Assembly: GCF_947495735.1 (NCBI RefSeq)
Contig: NZ_CANMAA010000002.1
Location: forward strand, 124,001 to 188,000
Direction: 5' to 3'
From: an uncultured Pseudokineococcus sp.
GTDB lineage: Bacteria > Actinomycetota > Actinomycetes > Actinomycetales > Quadrisphaeraceae
Length of the DNA: 64,000 bases
Part shown: positions 40,479-49,109 of the stretch, in pieces
How positions within the stretch are numbered: position 1 is the stretch's first letter
Layout: each line of letters begins with the position of its first letter
Position numbers and translations under genes: made by a program
The notes under the pieces: model-generated
Told to the model about the DNA's origin: nothing
The model's database searches: none
What the model saw: only the letters and a program-made list of their open reading frames with translations

Positions 40479-42311
40479 ATGCACGCCGCACCCCTCCTCC
40501 CGGCCCCTCCGGCGCCCGCGCCGGGCGGCGGCCCGACGGCCCCGACCCCGGGCGCCGCGCGCCCGGTCCGCGCGCCCGTGCAGACCTCCCTGGACGACCT
40601 GGGCACCCCGCTGCAGGACGTCACCTTCGTCGTGGTCGACCTGGAGACCACGGGGGGCTCGGCGCGCACGTGCGCCATCACCGAGATCGGTGCGGTGAAG
40701 GTGCGCGGCGGCGAGGTGCTGGGCGAGATGTCGACCCTCGTCGACCCGGGCGGCCCGGTCCCGCCGCTCATCACGGTGCTCACGGGCATCACCGACGCGA
40801 TGCTCGCGGCGGCCCCGACGGTCGAGCAGGTCCTGCCTGCGTTCTGGGAGTTCGTCGGCGACGCCGTGCTCGTCGCCCACAACGCCCCCTTCGACACCGG
40901 CTTCCTGCGCGCCGCCGGCGCCCGCACGGGGCGCGCCTGGCCGGGCAACGAGGTCGTCGACACGGTCACCCTGTCGCGCGCCGTGCTGGGCCGCGACGAG
41001 GTGCGCAACCACAAGCTCGCCACGCTCGCGGCGCACCTCGGCTCGGCCACGACGCCCACGCACCGGGCGCTCGACGACGCGCGCGCCACGGTCGACGTGC
41101 TGCACGCGCTCCTGGGGCGCCTCGGCGGGGTGGGGGTGCGCACCCTGGAGGACCTGCGCGACCAGCTGCGCGCGGGCTCCCGGCTGCAGCCCCGGCGGAG
41201 GGCCCAGCGGCACCTGGCCGAGGGGCTCCCCTCCGCCCCGGGGGTCTACCTCTTCCTCGACGGCCTCGGCGAGGTCCTCTACGTGGGCACCTCGCGCGAC
41301 ATCCGCCGCCGGGTCCGCTCGTACTTCACGGCCGGGGAGACCCGCGCCCGGATGGACCAGATGGTCACCCGCGCGGCGCGCGTCGTGCCCGTGGTGTGCC
41401 CCACGCCCCTCGAGGCGGCGGTGCGCGAGCTGCGCCTGATCGCCGAGCACCGCCCCGCGTACAACCGGCGCTCCACGCGACCCGACCGCGGCCGGTGGCT
41501 GAAGCTGACGGACGAGGCCTTCCCGCGGGTCTCGGTCGTGCGACGGGTCGCCGACGACGGCGCTACCTACCTCGGGCCGGTGCGCAGCGCCCGCACCGCC
41601 GAGCTCGCGGTCGAGGCCCTCCACGAGGCGCACCCGCTGCGCCGCTGCACCGGGCGCCTGCCCGTGCGCCCCGCCCCGGGCGCCAGCGCCTGCGCCCTCG
41701 CCGAGCTGGGTCGCTGCGGCGCCCCCTGCACCGGCGCCCAGAGCCGCGAGGACTACGGGCTCGTCGTCTCCGAGGTCCGCACCGCCCTGGGCGGCGACCC
41801 GCGCTCCGTCGTCGAGGCCGGGCTGCGGCGCGCCGGGGAGGCTGCGGCCGCCGAGCGGTTCGAGGAGGCCGCGGCGCACCGCGACCGCCTGCTCGCCTAC
41901 CTCGGCGCCGCGGGAGCCCACTCGCGGCTGGCCCCCCTGGCCGCGGCGGCCGAGCTCGTCGCGGCCCGACGCCGCCCCTCCGACGCCGGAGGGGGCTGGG
42001 AGCTCGTGCTGGTGCGCCACGGTCGCCTGGCCGGGACGGCCGTGGCCGCGGCGGGCACCGACCCGCTCCCCGTCGTCGCCTCGCTGCGGGCCACCGGGGA
42101 GGCCGTCGTCGCGGCGGCCGCACCGGCACCGGCCGCCCTCGTCGGCGAGACCGAGCTCGTCGCCCGCTGGCTGGAGCAGGACGGCGTGCGCCTCGTCGAG
42201 CTCGACGGCATCTGGGCCAGCCCGCTGCACGGCGCCGTCGGCCAGGCGCAGCGCCTGCGGCTGCCCCTGCCGGCGGACGACCTCGACGACCTCCTCGACC
42301 AGACGACCTGA
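40479..42311 (+). CDS. DEDDh 3'-5' exonuclease fused to a UvrC-like GIY-YIG nuclease
   Basis: The 610-aa protein joins a DnaQ-type exonuclease to a Cho/UvrC-type incision domain, as in Mycobacterium Rv2191. Exonuclease motifs: VDLETTGG (near residue 53), AHNAPFDTGFL (near 134) and HRALDDARAT (near 197). GIY-YIG part: GVYLFLDGLGEVLYVGTS (near 255), with arginines in RRRVRSYF and the late catalytic Glu in ELRLIAEHRPAYNRR. A Cys-rich stretch (CTGRLP...CALAELGRCGAPCTG) and a UVR-like helical pair (AAAERFEEAAAHRDRL) follow. The C-terminal RNase H-like nuclease half of UvrC appears absent. The start is leaderless. Confidence 0.92.
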   Translation: MHAAPLLPAPPAPAPGGGPTAPTPGAARPVRAPVQTSLDDLGTPLQDVTFVVVDLETTGGSARTCAITEIGAVKVRGGEVLGEMSTLVDPGGPVPPLITVLTGITDAMLAAAPTVEQVLPAFWEFVGDAVLVAHNAPFDTGFLRAAGARTGRAWPGNEVVDTVTLSRAVLGRDEVRNHKLATLAAHLGSATTPTHRALDDARATVDVLHALLGRLGGVGVRTLEDLRDQLRAGSRLQPRRRAQRHLAEGLPSAPGVYLFLDGLGEVLYVGTSRDIRRRVRSYFTAGETRARMDQMVTRAARVVPVVCPTPLEAAVRELRLIAEHRPAYNRRSTRPDRGRWLKLTDEAFPRVSVVRRVADDGATYLGPVRSARTAELAVEALHEAHPLRRCTGRLPVRPAPGASACALAELGRCGAPCTGAQSREDYGLVVSEVRTALGGDPRSVVEAGLRRAGEAAAAERFEEAAAHRDRLLAYLGAAGAHSRLAPLAAAAELVAARRRPSDAGGGWELVLVRHGRLAGTAVAAAGTDPLPVVASLRATGEAVVAAAAPAPAALVGETELVARWLEQDGVRLVELDGIWASPLHGAVGQAQRLRLPLPADDLDDLLDQTT

Positions 42312-42436
42312 CGACGCAGCAGCCCGCCACCGTCGGCCTCGACCTCAGGTAGAGGGTGACGTGAGGAGCTCGTGACGTGGCCCTGCCCAGCCGAGCCCGC
42401 TCGACGCACCGCCGTCGACGGGGCCACGCTGGGCCG

Positions 42437-42455
42437 GTCTCGACGCAGTCGAGAC
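42437..42455 (+). promoter_or_regulatory. Stem-loop before the RAM-domain gene
   Basis: Perfect 8-bp arms gtctcgac / gtcgagac with a 3-nt loop, in the 176-bp gap after the nuclease stop. It may terminate the nuclease transcript. Confidence 0.4.
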
Positions 42456-42487
42456 GCTCCCCACCCCCAGCACCCGGAGACGCCGCC

Positions 42488-42769
42488 GTGATCACCGCCA
42501 TCGTGCTCGTCGACACCGCCGCCGACCGCATCCCCGAGGCAGCCGCCGAGATCGCCGACCTCCCCGGCGTCACCGAGGTGTACTCGGTCACCGGGGACGT
42601 CGACCTGGTGGCGGTCGTCCGGGCGCACCGCCACGAGGACCTCGCGGACGCGATCGCCGACCGCCTCAGCAAGGTGCCCGGCGTGGTGCGCACCCGCACG
42701 CACCTGGCCTTCCGCACCTACTCCCGCCACGACCTGGACCAGGCCTTCGACCTCGGCCTCGAGGGCTGA
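42488..42769 (+). CDS. Stand-alone Lrp/AsnC ligand-binding (RAM) domain protein
   Basis: The 93-aa protein has only the RAM (alpha-beta sandwich) domain that binds amino acids in Lrp-type regulators: AIVLVDTAADRIPEAA, then LPGVTEVYSVTGDVDLVAVVRA, then RTRTHLAFRTY. There is no helix-turn-helix, so it cannot bind DNA by itself. Such single-domain proteins may modulate partner regulators or enzymes. GTG 42488 follows GGAGA. It converges on trpD, which it could sense, but that is speculation. Confidence 0.87.
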   Translation: MITAIVLVDTAADRIPEAAAEIADLPGVTEVYSVTGDVDLVAVVRAHRHEDLADAIADRLSKVPGVVRTRTHLAFRTYSRHDLDQAFDLGLEG

Positions 42770-42819
42770 CGCCGCAGCCTCGTCGGCGGCCCCCGTGCGT
42801 CGAGGGGCGACCGGCGGGG

Positions 42820-43878
42820 TCAGGCCCGCGAGGCGACGACCCAGCGGTCCAGGACGTCGGCGGCCGCGCCGGAGTCCACGGCGGTGGCGGCCCGGGCGAG
42901 CCCGGCCCCCATGCGCTCGAGCAGGTCGCCGCCCCCGCCCTCGGCGGCGACCAGCGCGGCCGCGGCGTTGAGCAGCACGGCGTCGCGCACCGGGCCGCGG
43001 CCGCCGGCCAGGACGTCGCGCACGACGGCGGCGTTCTCGCGCGGACCGCCGCCGCGCAGGTCCTGCGGCCGGGCCCTCGGCAGGCCGAGGTCGACGGCGT
43101 CGAGGCGCCCCTCGTGCACGCTCGAGCCCTCCCCCGCGTCCTGCCGGACCCACCAGACGGTCGAGGGCGCGGTGGTCGTGAGCTCGTCCAGCCCGTCGCC
43201 GCCGCGCACGACGAGGGCGTCCCGCCCGCGGGCGGCGAGGACGCCGGCGACGAGGGGGGCCATCCGGGCGTCCGCCACGCCGATGGCGCTGGCGGCGGGC
43301 TGCGCCGGGTTCGTCAGCGGCCCCAGCAGGTTGAAGGCCGTCGGCACGCCCAGCTCGCGCCGCACGGGGGCGGCGTGGCGCATCGAGGGGTGGAAGACCG
43401 GCGCGAAGCAGAAGGTGATGCCCACCTCCGTCGCGATCTCGCCGACCCGCGCCGGGGGCGCGTCCAGGCGCACGCCCAGCTCCTCGAGGACGTCGGCCGT
43501 GCCGCACGCCGACGAGGCCGCCCGGTTGCCGTGCTTGACGACCCGCTCCCCCGCCCCGGCGGACACGATCGCGGCCATGGTCGACAGGTTGACCGTGCTG
43601 GCCAGGTCCCCCCCGGTCCCGACGACGTCCAGGCAGCGGCCGGGCACGGCCAGGGGCACGGCGGCCCGCAGCATGGCGTCGGCGAGGCCCGTCACCTCGG
43701 CCACCGACTCGCCCTTGGCGCGCAGGGCCACGAGCAGGCCCGCCAGGGGGACCGCCGGGGCGGAGCCGGCCATCACCTCGCCCATCGCCCAGGCCGTCTC
43801 GTGCGCGGCGAGGTCCTCGCCGGCGAGCAGCCGGGCGGTCAGGTCACGCCACGAGGGGGTGCTGGTGGTGCGCTCCAC
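42820..43878 (-). CDS. trpD: Anthranilate phosphoribosyltransferase
   Basis: TrpD joins anthranilate to PRPP in tryptophan synthesis. The 352-aa enzyme shows the PRPP-binding VGTGGD (near residue 88), NLSTMAA, the [21 protein letters not shown] block, and a C-terminal region with the metal-binding Asp-Glu pair in [11 protein letters not shown]. The usual K-S-G of the block is A-C-G here, an allowed variation. GTG 43878 has GAGGAG upstream. The isolated trpD next to ctaE-qcrCAB is the standard actinobacterial arrangement. Confidence 0.94.
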   Translation of the reverse strand: MERTTSTPSWRDLTARLLAGEDLAAHETAWAMGEVMAGSAPAVPLAGLLVALRAKGESVAEVTGLADAMLRAAVPLAVPGRCLDVVGTGGDLASTVNLSTMAAIVSAGAGERVVKHGNRAASSACGTADVLEELGVRLDAPPARVGEIATEVGITFCFAPVFHPSMRHAAPVRRELGVPTAFNLLGPLTNPAQPAASAIGVADARMAPLVAGVLAARGRDALVVRGGDGLDELTTTAPSTVWWVRQDAGEGSSVHEGRLDAVDLGLPRARPQDLRGGGPRENAAVVRDVLAGGRGPVRDAVLLNAAAALVAAEGGGGDLLERMGAGLARAATAVDSGAAADVLDRWVVASRA

Positions 43879-44077
43879 GTCGCTCCTCAACGTCGCCGCC
43901 CGGCCCCGCAGGGGGAGCAGCGGCTCGGTCCGGGGTCGGCCCCGGAGGGGGTGGGCCGGGCCACCGGCCCGGTGCGGGCGCGCTCCGCGAGGGCCTGCGC
44001 CGCACGGGCGAGCGTAACGATCGGGGCGCGGCGGACGACACGCGCGCACCCCCCGCATGCCGCGCGGCGTCGTCGTC

Positions 44078-44083
44078 CATACT
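44078..44083 (+). promoter_or_regulatory. -10 element of ctaE-qcrCAB (leaderless)
   Basis: CATACT ends 6 nt before the ctaE GTG at 44090. No ribosome binding site is present. Confidence 0.45.
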
Positions 44084-44089
44084 CCTCTC

Positions 44090-44728
44090 GTGACCTCCGA
44101 GACCGCAGTCCCCACGGCCGTCGGCCACGCCACGGTCAACCGACCGAACATGGTCTCGGTCGGCACCATCGTGTGGCTGTCCAGCGAGCTGATGTTCTTC
44201 GCCGGGCTCTTCGCGATGTACTTCACGATCCGCGCGGCGGCCCCCGGCCTCTGGGCCGAGGGCGCACCGCTGCTGGACCAGCAGTTCGCGGCCATCAACA
44301 CGGGCATCCTCGTGTCGAGCTCGATCACGTGCCAGCTCGGCGTCTTCGCCGCGGAGCGCTTCCAGCCTTACCGCCTCGGCGGCCACCTGAGCCTCGCCCG
44401 CTGGGGCATGGTCGAGTGGTTCGTCGTCACGTTCGTGATGGGCTCGATCTTCATCGCCGGCCAGGTGTGGGAGTACGCCACGCTCGTCAGCGAGGGCCTG
44501 ACCATCTCCAGCACCGCGTACGGCTCGGTCTTCTACCTGGCGACCGGCTTCCACGGGCTGCACGTCGTGGGCGGGCTCCTCGCCTTCTGCGTCGTCATCG
44601 CCCGCGCCTTCGCCGCCCGCCGCTTCGGGCACCACGAGGCCACCGCCGCCATCGTGACGTCGTACTACTGGCACTTCGTCGACGTCGTCTGGGTCGGGCT
44701 CTTCTTCGTCATCTACGTCATCCGGTGA
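44090..44728 (+). CDS. ctaE: Cytochrome c oxidase subunit III
   Basis: This membrane subunit (212 aa, five helices) belongs to the aa3-type terminal oxidase. Characteristic segments are [25 protein letters not shown] (with the conserved Glu), GQVWEYATL, and the final helices [13 protein letters not shown] and [21 protein letters not shown]. It is encoded with the bcc complex genes because actinobacteria build a bcc-aa3 supercomplex. GTG 44090 is favoured over the upstream frame by its promoter. Confidence 0.95.
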   Translation: MTSETAVPTAVGHATVNRPNMVSVGTIVWLSSELMFFAGLFAMYFTIRAAAPGLWAEGAPLLDQQFAAINTGILVSSSITCQLGVFAAERFQPYRLGGHLSLARWGMVEWFVVTFVMGSIFIAGQVWEYATLVSEGLTISSTAYGSVFYLATGFHGLHVVGGLLAFCVVIARAFAARRFGHHEATAAIVTSYYWHFVDVVWVGLFFVIYVIR

Positions 44729-44834
44729 CCGCCGTGCCGCCGAAGAGCCCCTCGAGGACCCCGAGCACGAACCACCGCCCGGCCGCCGCACCCCCGGCCC
44801 GGCACCGCACCCCGAGCGTGAGGAAGCCCAGGAC

Positions 44835-45638
44835 GTGAGAACCCTCGCCGCGCGCCGGCGCCACCCCGCCGCCACAGCGCTGCTGCTGCTGATGGCCCTG
44901 CTGGTGACGGGCGCCGCCTACACGGCCCTGGCACCGAGCCGGGCCGACGCGACCATCGCGCCGACCGTCGAGGGCGCCGTCGGCGACGTCGACCGCGGCC
45001 AGGAGCTCTTCCTGGCCAACTGCGCCACCTGCCACGGCCTGCAGGCGCAGGGCGGCAGCGCCGGACCCAGCCTCATCGGCGTCGGCGCCGCCTCGGTCGA
45101 CTTCCAGGTCGCCACCGGTCGCATGCCGCTCGCGCAGCAGGCCCCGCAGGCGCCCCAGAAGCCCGTCGTCTTCGACGACCAGGACGTCGCCGACCTCGCC
45201 GCCTACGTCGCCTCCCTCGCACCGGGCCCGGCCATCCCCGAGCCCGGCGAGGTAGAGGCCACCGACGACGTCGAGGCCATCGCCGCCGGTGGAGAGCTCT
45301 TCCGCATCAACTGCGCCATGTGCCACAACGTGGTCGGCTCGGGCGGCGCCCTCACCCAGGGCAAGTACGCACCGCCCCTCGACGACGTCGAGAACCGCCA
45401 CATCTACGAGGCCATGCAGACCGGCCCGCAGTCGATGCCCGTCTTCAACGACGACAACATCTCGCCCGAGGAGAAGCAGCAGATCATCAGCTACCTCGAC
45501 CACGTCAACACCACCCCCTCCCCCGGCGGCTGGTCGCTCGGCAGCATCGGCCCGGTGACCGAGGGCCTGTTCGTCTGGGTGGGCGCGATGGTCCTGCTCC
45601 TCGGCTGCGCCGTCTGGCTGGGGGCGAAGTCCTCGTGA
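44835..45638 (+). CDS. qcrC: Diheme cytochrome c subunit of the bcc complex
   Basis: QcrC carries electrons from the Rieske protein directly to the oxidase, replacing a soluble cytochrome c. Two CxxCH heme sites are present (CATCH near residue 60, CAMCH near 160). An N-terminal signal/anchor helix and a C-terminal membrane helix (GLFVWVGAMVLLLGCAVWLG) hold both heme domains outside. The GTG start is preceded by AGGA. The stop overlaps the qcrA start (GTGA). Confidence 0.96.
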   Translation: MRTLAARRRHPAATALLLLMALLVTGAAYTALAPSRADATIAPTVEGAVGDVDRGQELFLANCATCHGLQAQGGSAGPSLIGVGAASVDFQVATGRMPLAQQAPQAPQKPVVFDDQDVADLAAYVASLAPGPAIPEPGEVEATDDVEAIAAGGELFRINCAMCHNVVGSGGALTQGKYAPPLDDVENRHIYEAMQTGPQSMPVFNDDNISPEEKQQIISYLDHVNTTPSPGGWSLGSIGPVTEGLFVWVGAMVLLLGCAVWLGAKSS

Positions 45639-46663
45639 GCGACGTCCAGCTCCCCAACTCGGGGCAGACGGCGGCGGACGAGCCGGACGGCGGACGCACC
45701 CCGGTCCGCTTCCGCAACCCCGGCCTGCCGGCGCACCGCCACCGCATGGCGGACTTCGACCCCCGGGCGGCCAAGCGCGCCGAGCGCCAGGTGCTCGTCA
45801 TGCTGGGCCTGTCCGCGCTCGGGACGATCTTCTTCATCGTCGCCTACTTCGCTGTGCCGCTCGACGGCACCTTCGCGACGCTGCAGGTCAGCAACATCAC
45901 CCTCGGCCTCGGCCTGGGCTTCGGGATCTTCTTCATCGGCACCGCTGCGGTGCACCTGGCGAAGACCCTCATGCCGGACACCGAGATGTTCGACGAGCGC
46001 CACCCCCAGCGCGGGACCAAGGAGGAGCGCGACGACGCCGCCGCGATCATGGTCCAGAGCGGGCAGGAGTCCGGTCTCGGTCGGCGTCCGTTCATCCTCG
46101 GCGGCCTCGTCGGCGCCGCGGCGCTGGCCCCGCTGCCGGCGGTGGTGCTGCTCCGCGACCTCGGCCCCCTGCCCGGGGACGCGCTCGCCGAGACGCTCTG
46201 GGACGAGGGCGTCCGCCTGGCGCTCGACCCCTCCGCGGAGCCGATCCTGGCCTCGGACGTCACCCTCGGGTCGGTCTTCCACGTGATCCCGGAGAACCTC
46301 TACGAGAGCGACCACTTCCTCGACGAGAAGGCCAAGGCGGCCGTGCTCATCATGCGCGTCGACCCCGACGTGGTGGAGTACGACGAGGACCGCGTGGGCT
46401 GGGACGTGGACGGCATCTACGCCTTCTCGAAGATCTGCACGCACGTCGGGTGCCCGGTGGCGCTCTACGAGCAGCAGACGCACCACCTCCTGTGCCCCTG
46501 CCACCAGTCCACGTTCGACCTGACGCAGCACTGCAAGGTCATCTTCGGACCGGCCAAGCGCGCCCTCCCCCAGCTGCCCATCTCGGTGGACGACGAGGGG
46601 TACCTCGTGGCGCAGAGCGACTTCCTCGAACCGCCCGGACCGAGCTACTGGGAGCGCGGATGA
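45635..46663 (+). CDS. qcrA: Rieske iron-sulfur subunit of the bcc complex
   Basis: The 342-aa actinobacterial form has three N-terminal membrane helices (about residues 58-80, 90-112 and 150-170) and then the Rieske domain. The [2Fe-2S] ligands are in CTHVGCP and CPCHQS, with the two cluster-binding loops about 20 residues apart. The cytoplasmic N-terminal 50 residues are charged. It overlaps its neighbours on both sides (GTGA at the start, ATGA at the end). Confidence 0.96.
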   Translation: MSDVQLPNSGQTAADEPDGGRTPVRFRNPGLPAHRHRMADFDPRAAKRAERQVLVMLGLSALGTIFFIVAYFAVPLDGTFATLQVSNITLGLGLGFGIFFIGTAAVHLAKTLMPDTEMFDERHPQRGTKEERDDAAAIMVQSGQESGLGRRPFILGGLVGAAALAPLPAVVLLRDLGPLPGDALAETLWDEGVRLALDPSAEPILASDVTLGSVFHVIPENLYESDHFLDEKAKAAVLIMRVDPDVVEYDEDRVGWDVDGIYAFSKICTHVGCPVALYEQQTHHLLCPCHQSTFDLTQHCKVIFGPAKRALPQLPISVDDEGYLVAQSDFLEPPGPSYWERG

Positions 46664-48363
46664 GCACCCCCGCCGGCAGCACCGCTGCCTTCACACCCAC
46701 CAGCCGCACCGCCCGCCTGTCCGCCGGCGCGGCCGACTACCTCGACGAGCGCATCGGCGCCGCGCGCCTCGTCAAGGGCTTCGCGCGCAAGGTCTTCCCC
46801 GACCACTGGTCGTTCATGCTCGGGGAGATCGCGCTCTACAGCTTCGTCATCCTGCTGATCTCCGGCACGTTCCTCGCGCTGTTCTACGTGCCGAGCATGA
46901 CGCTGGTGGAGTACGAGGGCTCGTACGCGCCGATGTACGGCGTGACGATGTCCGAGGCCTACGCCTCGTCGCTGAACCTGTCGTTCGACATCCGCGGCGG
47001 CCTGCTGATGCGGCAGGTGCACCACTGGTCGGCCCTGATCTTCGTCGCCGCCATCGTCGTGCACATGCTCCGCGTGTTCTTCACGGGCGCCTTCCGCAAG
47101 CCCCGCGAGTTCAACTGGGTGCTGGGCGTCGTCCTCGCCGTCCTGGCGCTGGCCGAGGGCTTCACCGGCTACTCGCTCCCCGACGACCTGCTCTCCGGCA
47201 ACGGCCTGCGGATCATCGAGGGCGTCATCCTCGCCATCCCGGTCGTCGGCACGTACATCACGTTCTTCCTCTTCGGGGGCGAGTTCCCCGGCGAGACGAT
47301 CATCCCGCGGCTGTACATCCTCCACGTCTTCGTGCTGCCGGGGATCATCCTCGCGGTCATCGCGCTGCACCTGGCGCTGGTCGTGGCCCACAAGCACACG
47401 CAGTACCCCGGGCCCGGGCGGACGAACGACAACGTCGTGGGCTTCCCGCTCATGCCGGTGTACGCCGCGAAGGCCGGCGGCTTCTTCTTCATCGTGTTCG
47501 GCGTCATCATCCTGATCTCGGGGCTGGTGTCGATCAACGCGATCTGGGTCTACGGGCCCTACGACCCCTCCCCCGTCTCGGCCGGCACCCAGCCGGACTG
47601 GTACATCGGGTTCGTCGACGGGCTGCTGCGCCTGATGCCGGGTCAGCCCGAGTTCACGCTGGCCGGGTTCACGCTCTCGCTGAACGTGTTCCTGCCCTCG
47701 CTCGTGGTGCCGGGCCTGATGGTCATGGCGCTGCTCGCCTACCCGTTCCTCGAGCAGTGGGTGACCGGCGACAACCGCGAGCACCACCTGCTCGACCGCC
47801 CGCGCAACGCCCCGGTCCGCACCGGCATCGGCGTCATGGCCATCACCTCCTACTGCGTCATGTGGGCGGCGGCCGGCAACGACCTGATGGCTCTCGCCTT
47901 CCGGATGTCGATCAACGACCTCACGTGGTTCCTGCGCTTCATGTTCTTCGTGCTCCCGCCCGTGGCGTTCGTCGTCACGAAGCGGATCTGCCTGTCGCTG
48001 CAGCGCAAGGACCGCGAGCTGGCCCTGCACGGCCACGAGACGGGCCGCGTGGTGCGGACCGCCGACGGCGAGTACTTCGAGGTGCACGAGCCGCTGTCGG
48101 ACACCGAGCGCTGGCTCCTCGTGCAGCACGAGACGTACCGGCCGATGGCGATCCCGCCGAAGGCGCACGAGGACGGCCGCAAGCCGTCGGTCGTCGAGCG
48201 CGTCCGCGCCAACCTCTCGGGGTTCTTCTTCGAGGACCGCGTGGAGCCCGTGACGCCCCGCGAGCTCGCTGCCGCGCAGCACCACGGCGAGCACGAGGCC
48301 ATCGAGCAGCCCACGGGCGACGAGGCCGCGCGCCGCGAGCTGACCTCGGGCACGCCCGACTGA
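46660..48363 (+). CDS. qcrB: Cytochrome b subunit of the bcc complex
   Basis: QcrB binds hemes bL and bH and oxidises menaquinol. The 567-aa protein has eight core helices. Heme ligands lie in MRQVHHWSALIFVAAIVVHMLR and LYILHVFVLPGIILAVIALHLALV. The Qo-site motif PDWY is in TQPDWYIGFVDG. A C-terminal cytoplasmic extension of about 120 residues, typical of actinobacteria, follows the last helix. The family is the target of the inhibitor telacebec in mycobacteria. Confidence 0.96.
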   Translation: MSTPAGSTAAFTPTSRTARLSAGAADYLDERIGAARLVKGFARKVFPDHWSFMLGEIALYSFVILLISGTFLALFYVPSMTLVEYEGSYAPMYGVTMSEAYASSLNLSFDIRGGLLMRQVHHWSALIFVAAIVVHMLRVFFTGAFRKPREFNWVLGVVLAVLALAEGFTGYSLPDDLLSGNGLRIIEGVILAIPVVGTYITFFLFGGEFPGETIIPRLYILHVFVLPGIILAVIALHLALVVAHKHTQYPGPGRTNDNVVGFPLMPVYAAKAGGFFFIVFGVIILISGLVSINAIWVYGPYDPSPVSAGTQPDWYIGFVDGLLRLMPGQPEFTLAGFTLSLNVFLPSLVVPGLMVMALLAYPFLEQWVTGDNREHHLLDRPRNAPVRTGIGVMAITSYCVMWAAAGNDLMALAFRMSINDLTWFLRFMFFVLPPVAFVVTKRICLSLQRKDRELALHGHETGRVVRTADGEYFEVHEPLSDTERWLLVQHETYRPMAIPPKAHEDGRKPSVVERVRANLSGFFFEDRVEPVTPRELAAAQHHGEHEAIEQPTGDEAARRELTSGTPD

Positions 48364-48397
48364 CGGACCGGGTCGCCCCGCGGCGCCCCAGGTCCAC

Positions 48398-48438
48398 CGA
48401 CGACGCCCCTCCCGCGATCTGCGAGAGGGGCGTCGTCG
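48398..48438 (+). terminator. 14-bp hairpin after qcrB
   Basis: Arms cgacgacgcccctc / gaggggcgtcgtcg with a 13-nt loop, 34 bp past the qcrB stop. It marks the end of the conserved core block. Confidence 0.7.
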
Positions 48439-49056
48439 TGCGTGCGGGCCTCGTCGTCCGGCGGGCGCACCGCCGCACGGGCGCAGACGTCGCGGGCGAT
48501 CGGCGTCTGGAGGACGGAGGAGCCGGTGCGCCGCGTCCGGCGTCGTCTCAGGGGCGACCTCGCCAGGCGCAGCCGACCAGCGGGGCTGCCGCCGAGGGTG
48601 ACGAGGTCCAGAGCCGGCCTCCACCCTCCGCAGGGCCCGTGGCCCGCTCTCAACCTGTCCCCGTCGACCTGGCTCTCCGTCGACCTGGCTCTCCGCCGAC
48701 CTGGCTCTCCGCCCGCTCGAGCCCTCCCTCGACCTCGGCCCTCCGGGACCCGGTCAGGGGACGGAGCTCCCGGGACGGGGGTCGGCAGCGGGCGAGGAGC
48801 GGCTCGGGCCGTCGCAGCCGCCAGATCGGCGCCCCAGACCCGTCCCAGGGGGGGTGTCGACAGGCACCTCGAGGCCGGCCCGGCCACCACGCGAGCAGCA
48901 GCTCGACGCGGGCTCGTGCCAGCAGCGCACCGGCCCGACCGGCTCGGCTCAGGACTGCTGCCCGGCTTCCCCGCGTGGCACCGAGGCGGCACGCGCAGAA
49001 CGGACTGGTTCTCCTGGCATGGGCGCCGGACGAGGTGCTGGGACTTGCACCTTCCG
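48439..49056. other. About 600 bp without a supported gene
   Basis: Open frames exist on both strands, but none has a plausible start, a G/C third-position pattern distinct from the other frames, or recognisable protein sequence. The stretch contains the tandem repeat at 48664-48711. It is the boundary between the core and accessory parts. Confidence 0.6.
48664..48711 (+). repeat. Three tandem 16-bp repeats
   Basis: The unit tcgacctggctctccg occurs three times head to tail (the third copy differs at one base), followed by the related cgacctcggccctccg. No array of the CRISPR type is formed, as there are no spacers. Confidence 0.75.
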
Positions 49057-49109
49057 TAGCGTCATGTGGTCCGGTGAGCACGTCCCGCCCCGTCGAGGAA
49101 GGCCCGCTC

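Noticed and set aside
48664-48711. Possible CRISPR array
   Set aside because: Units are directly adjacent without spacers, and no cas genes are present.
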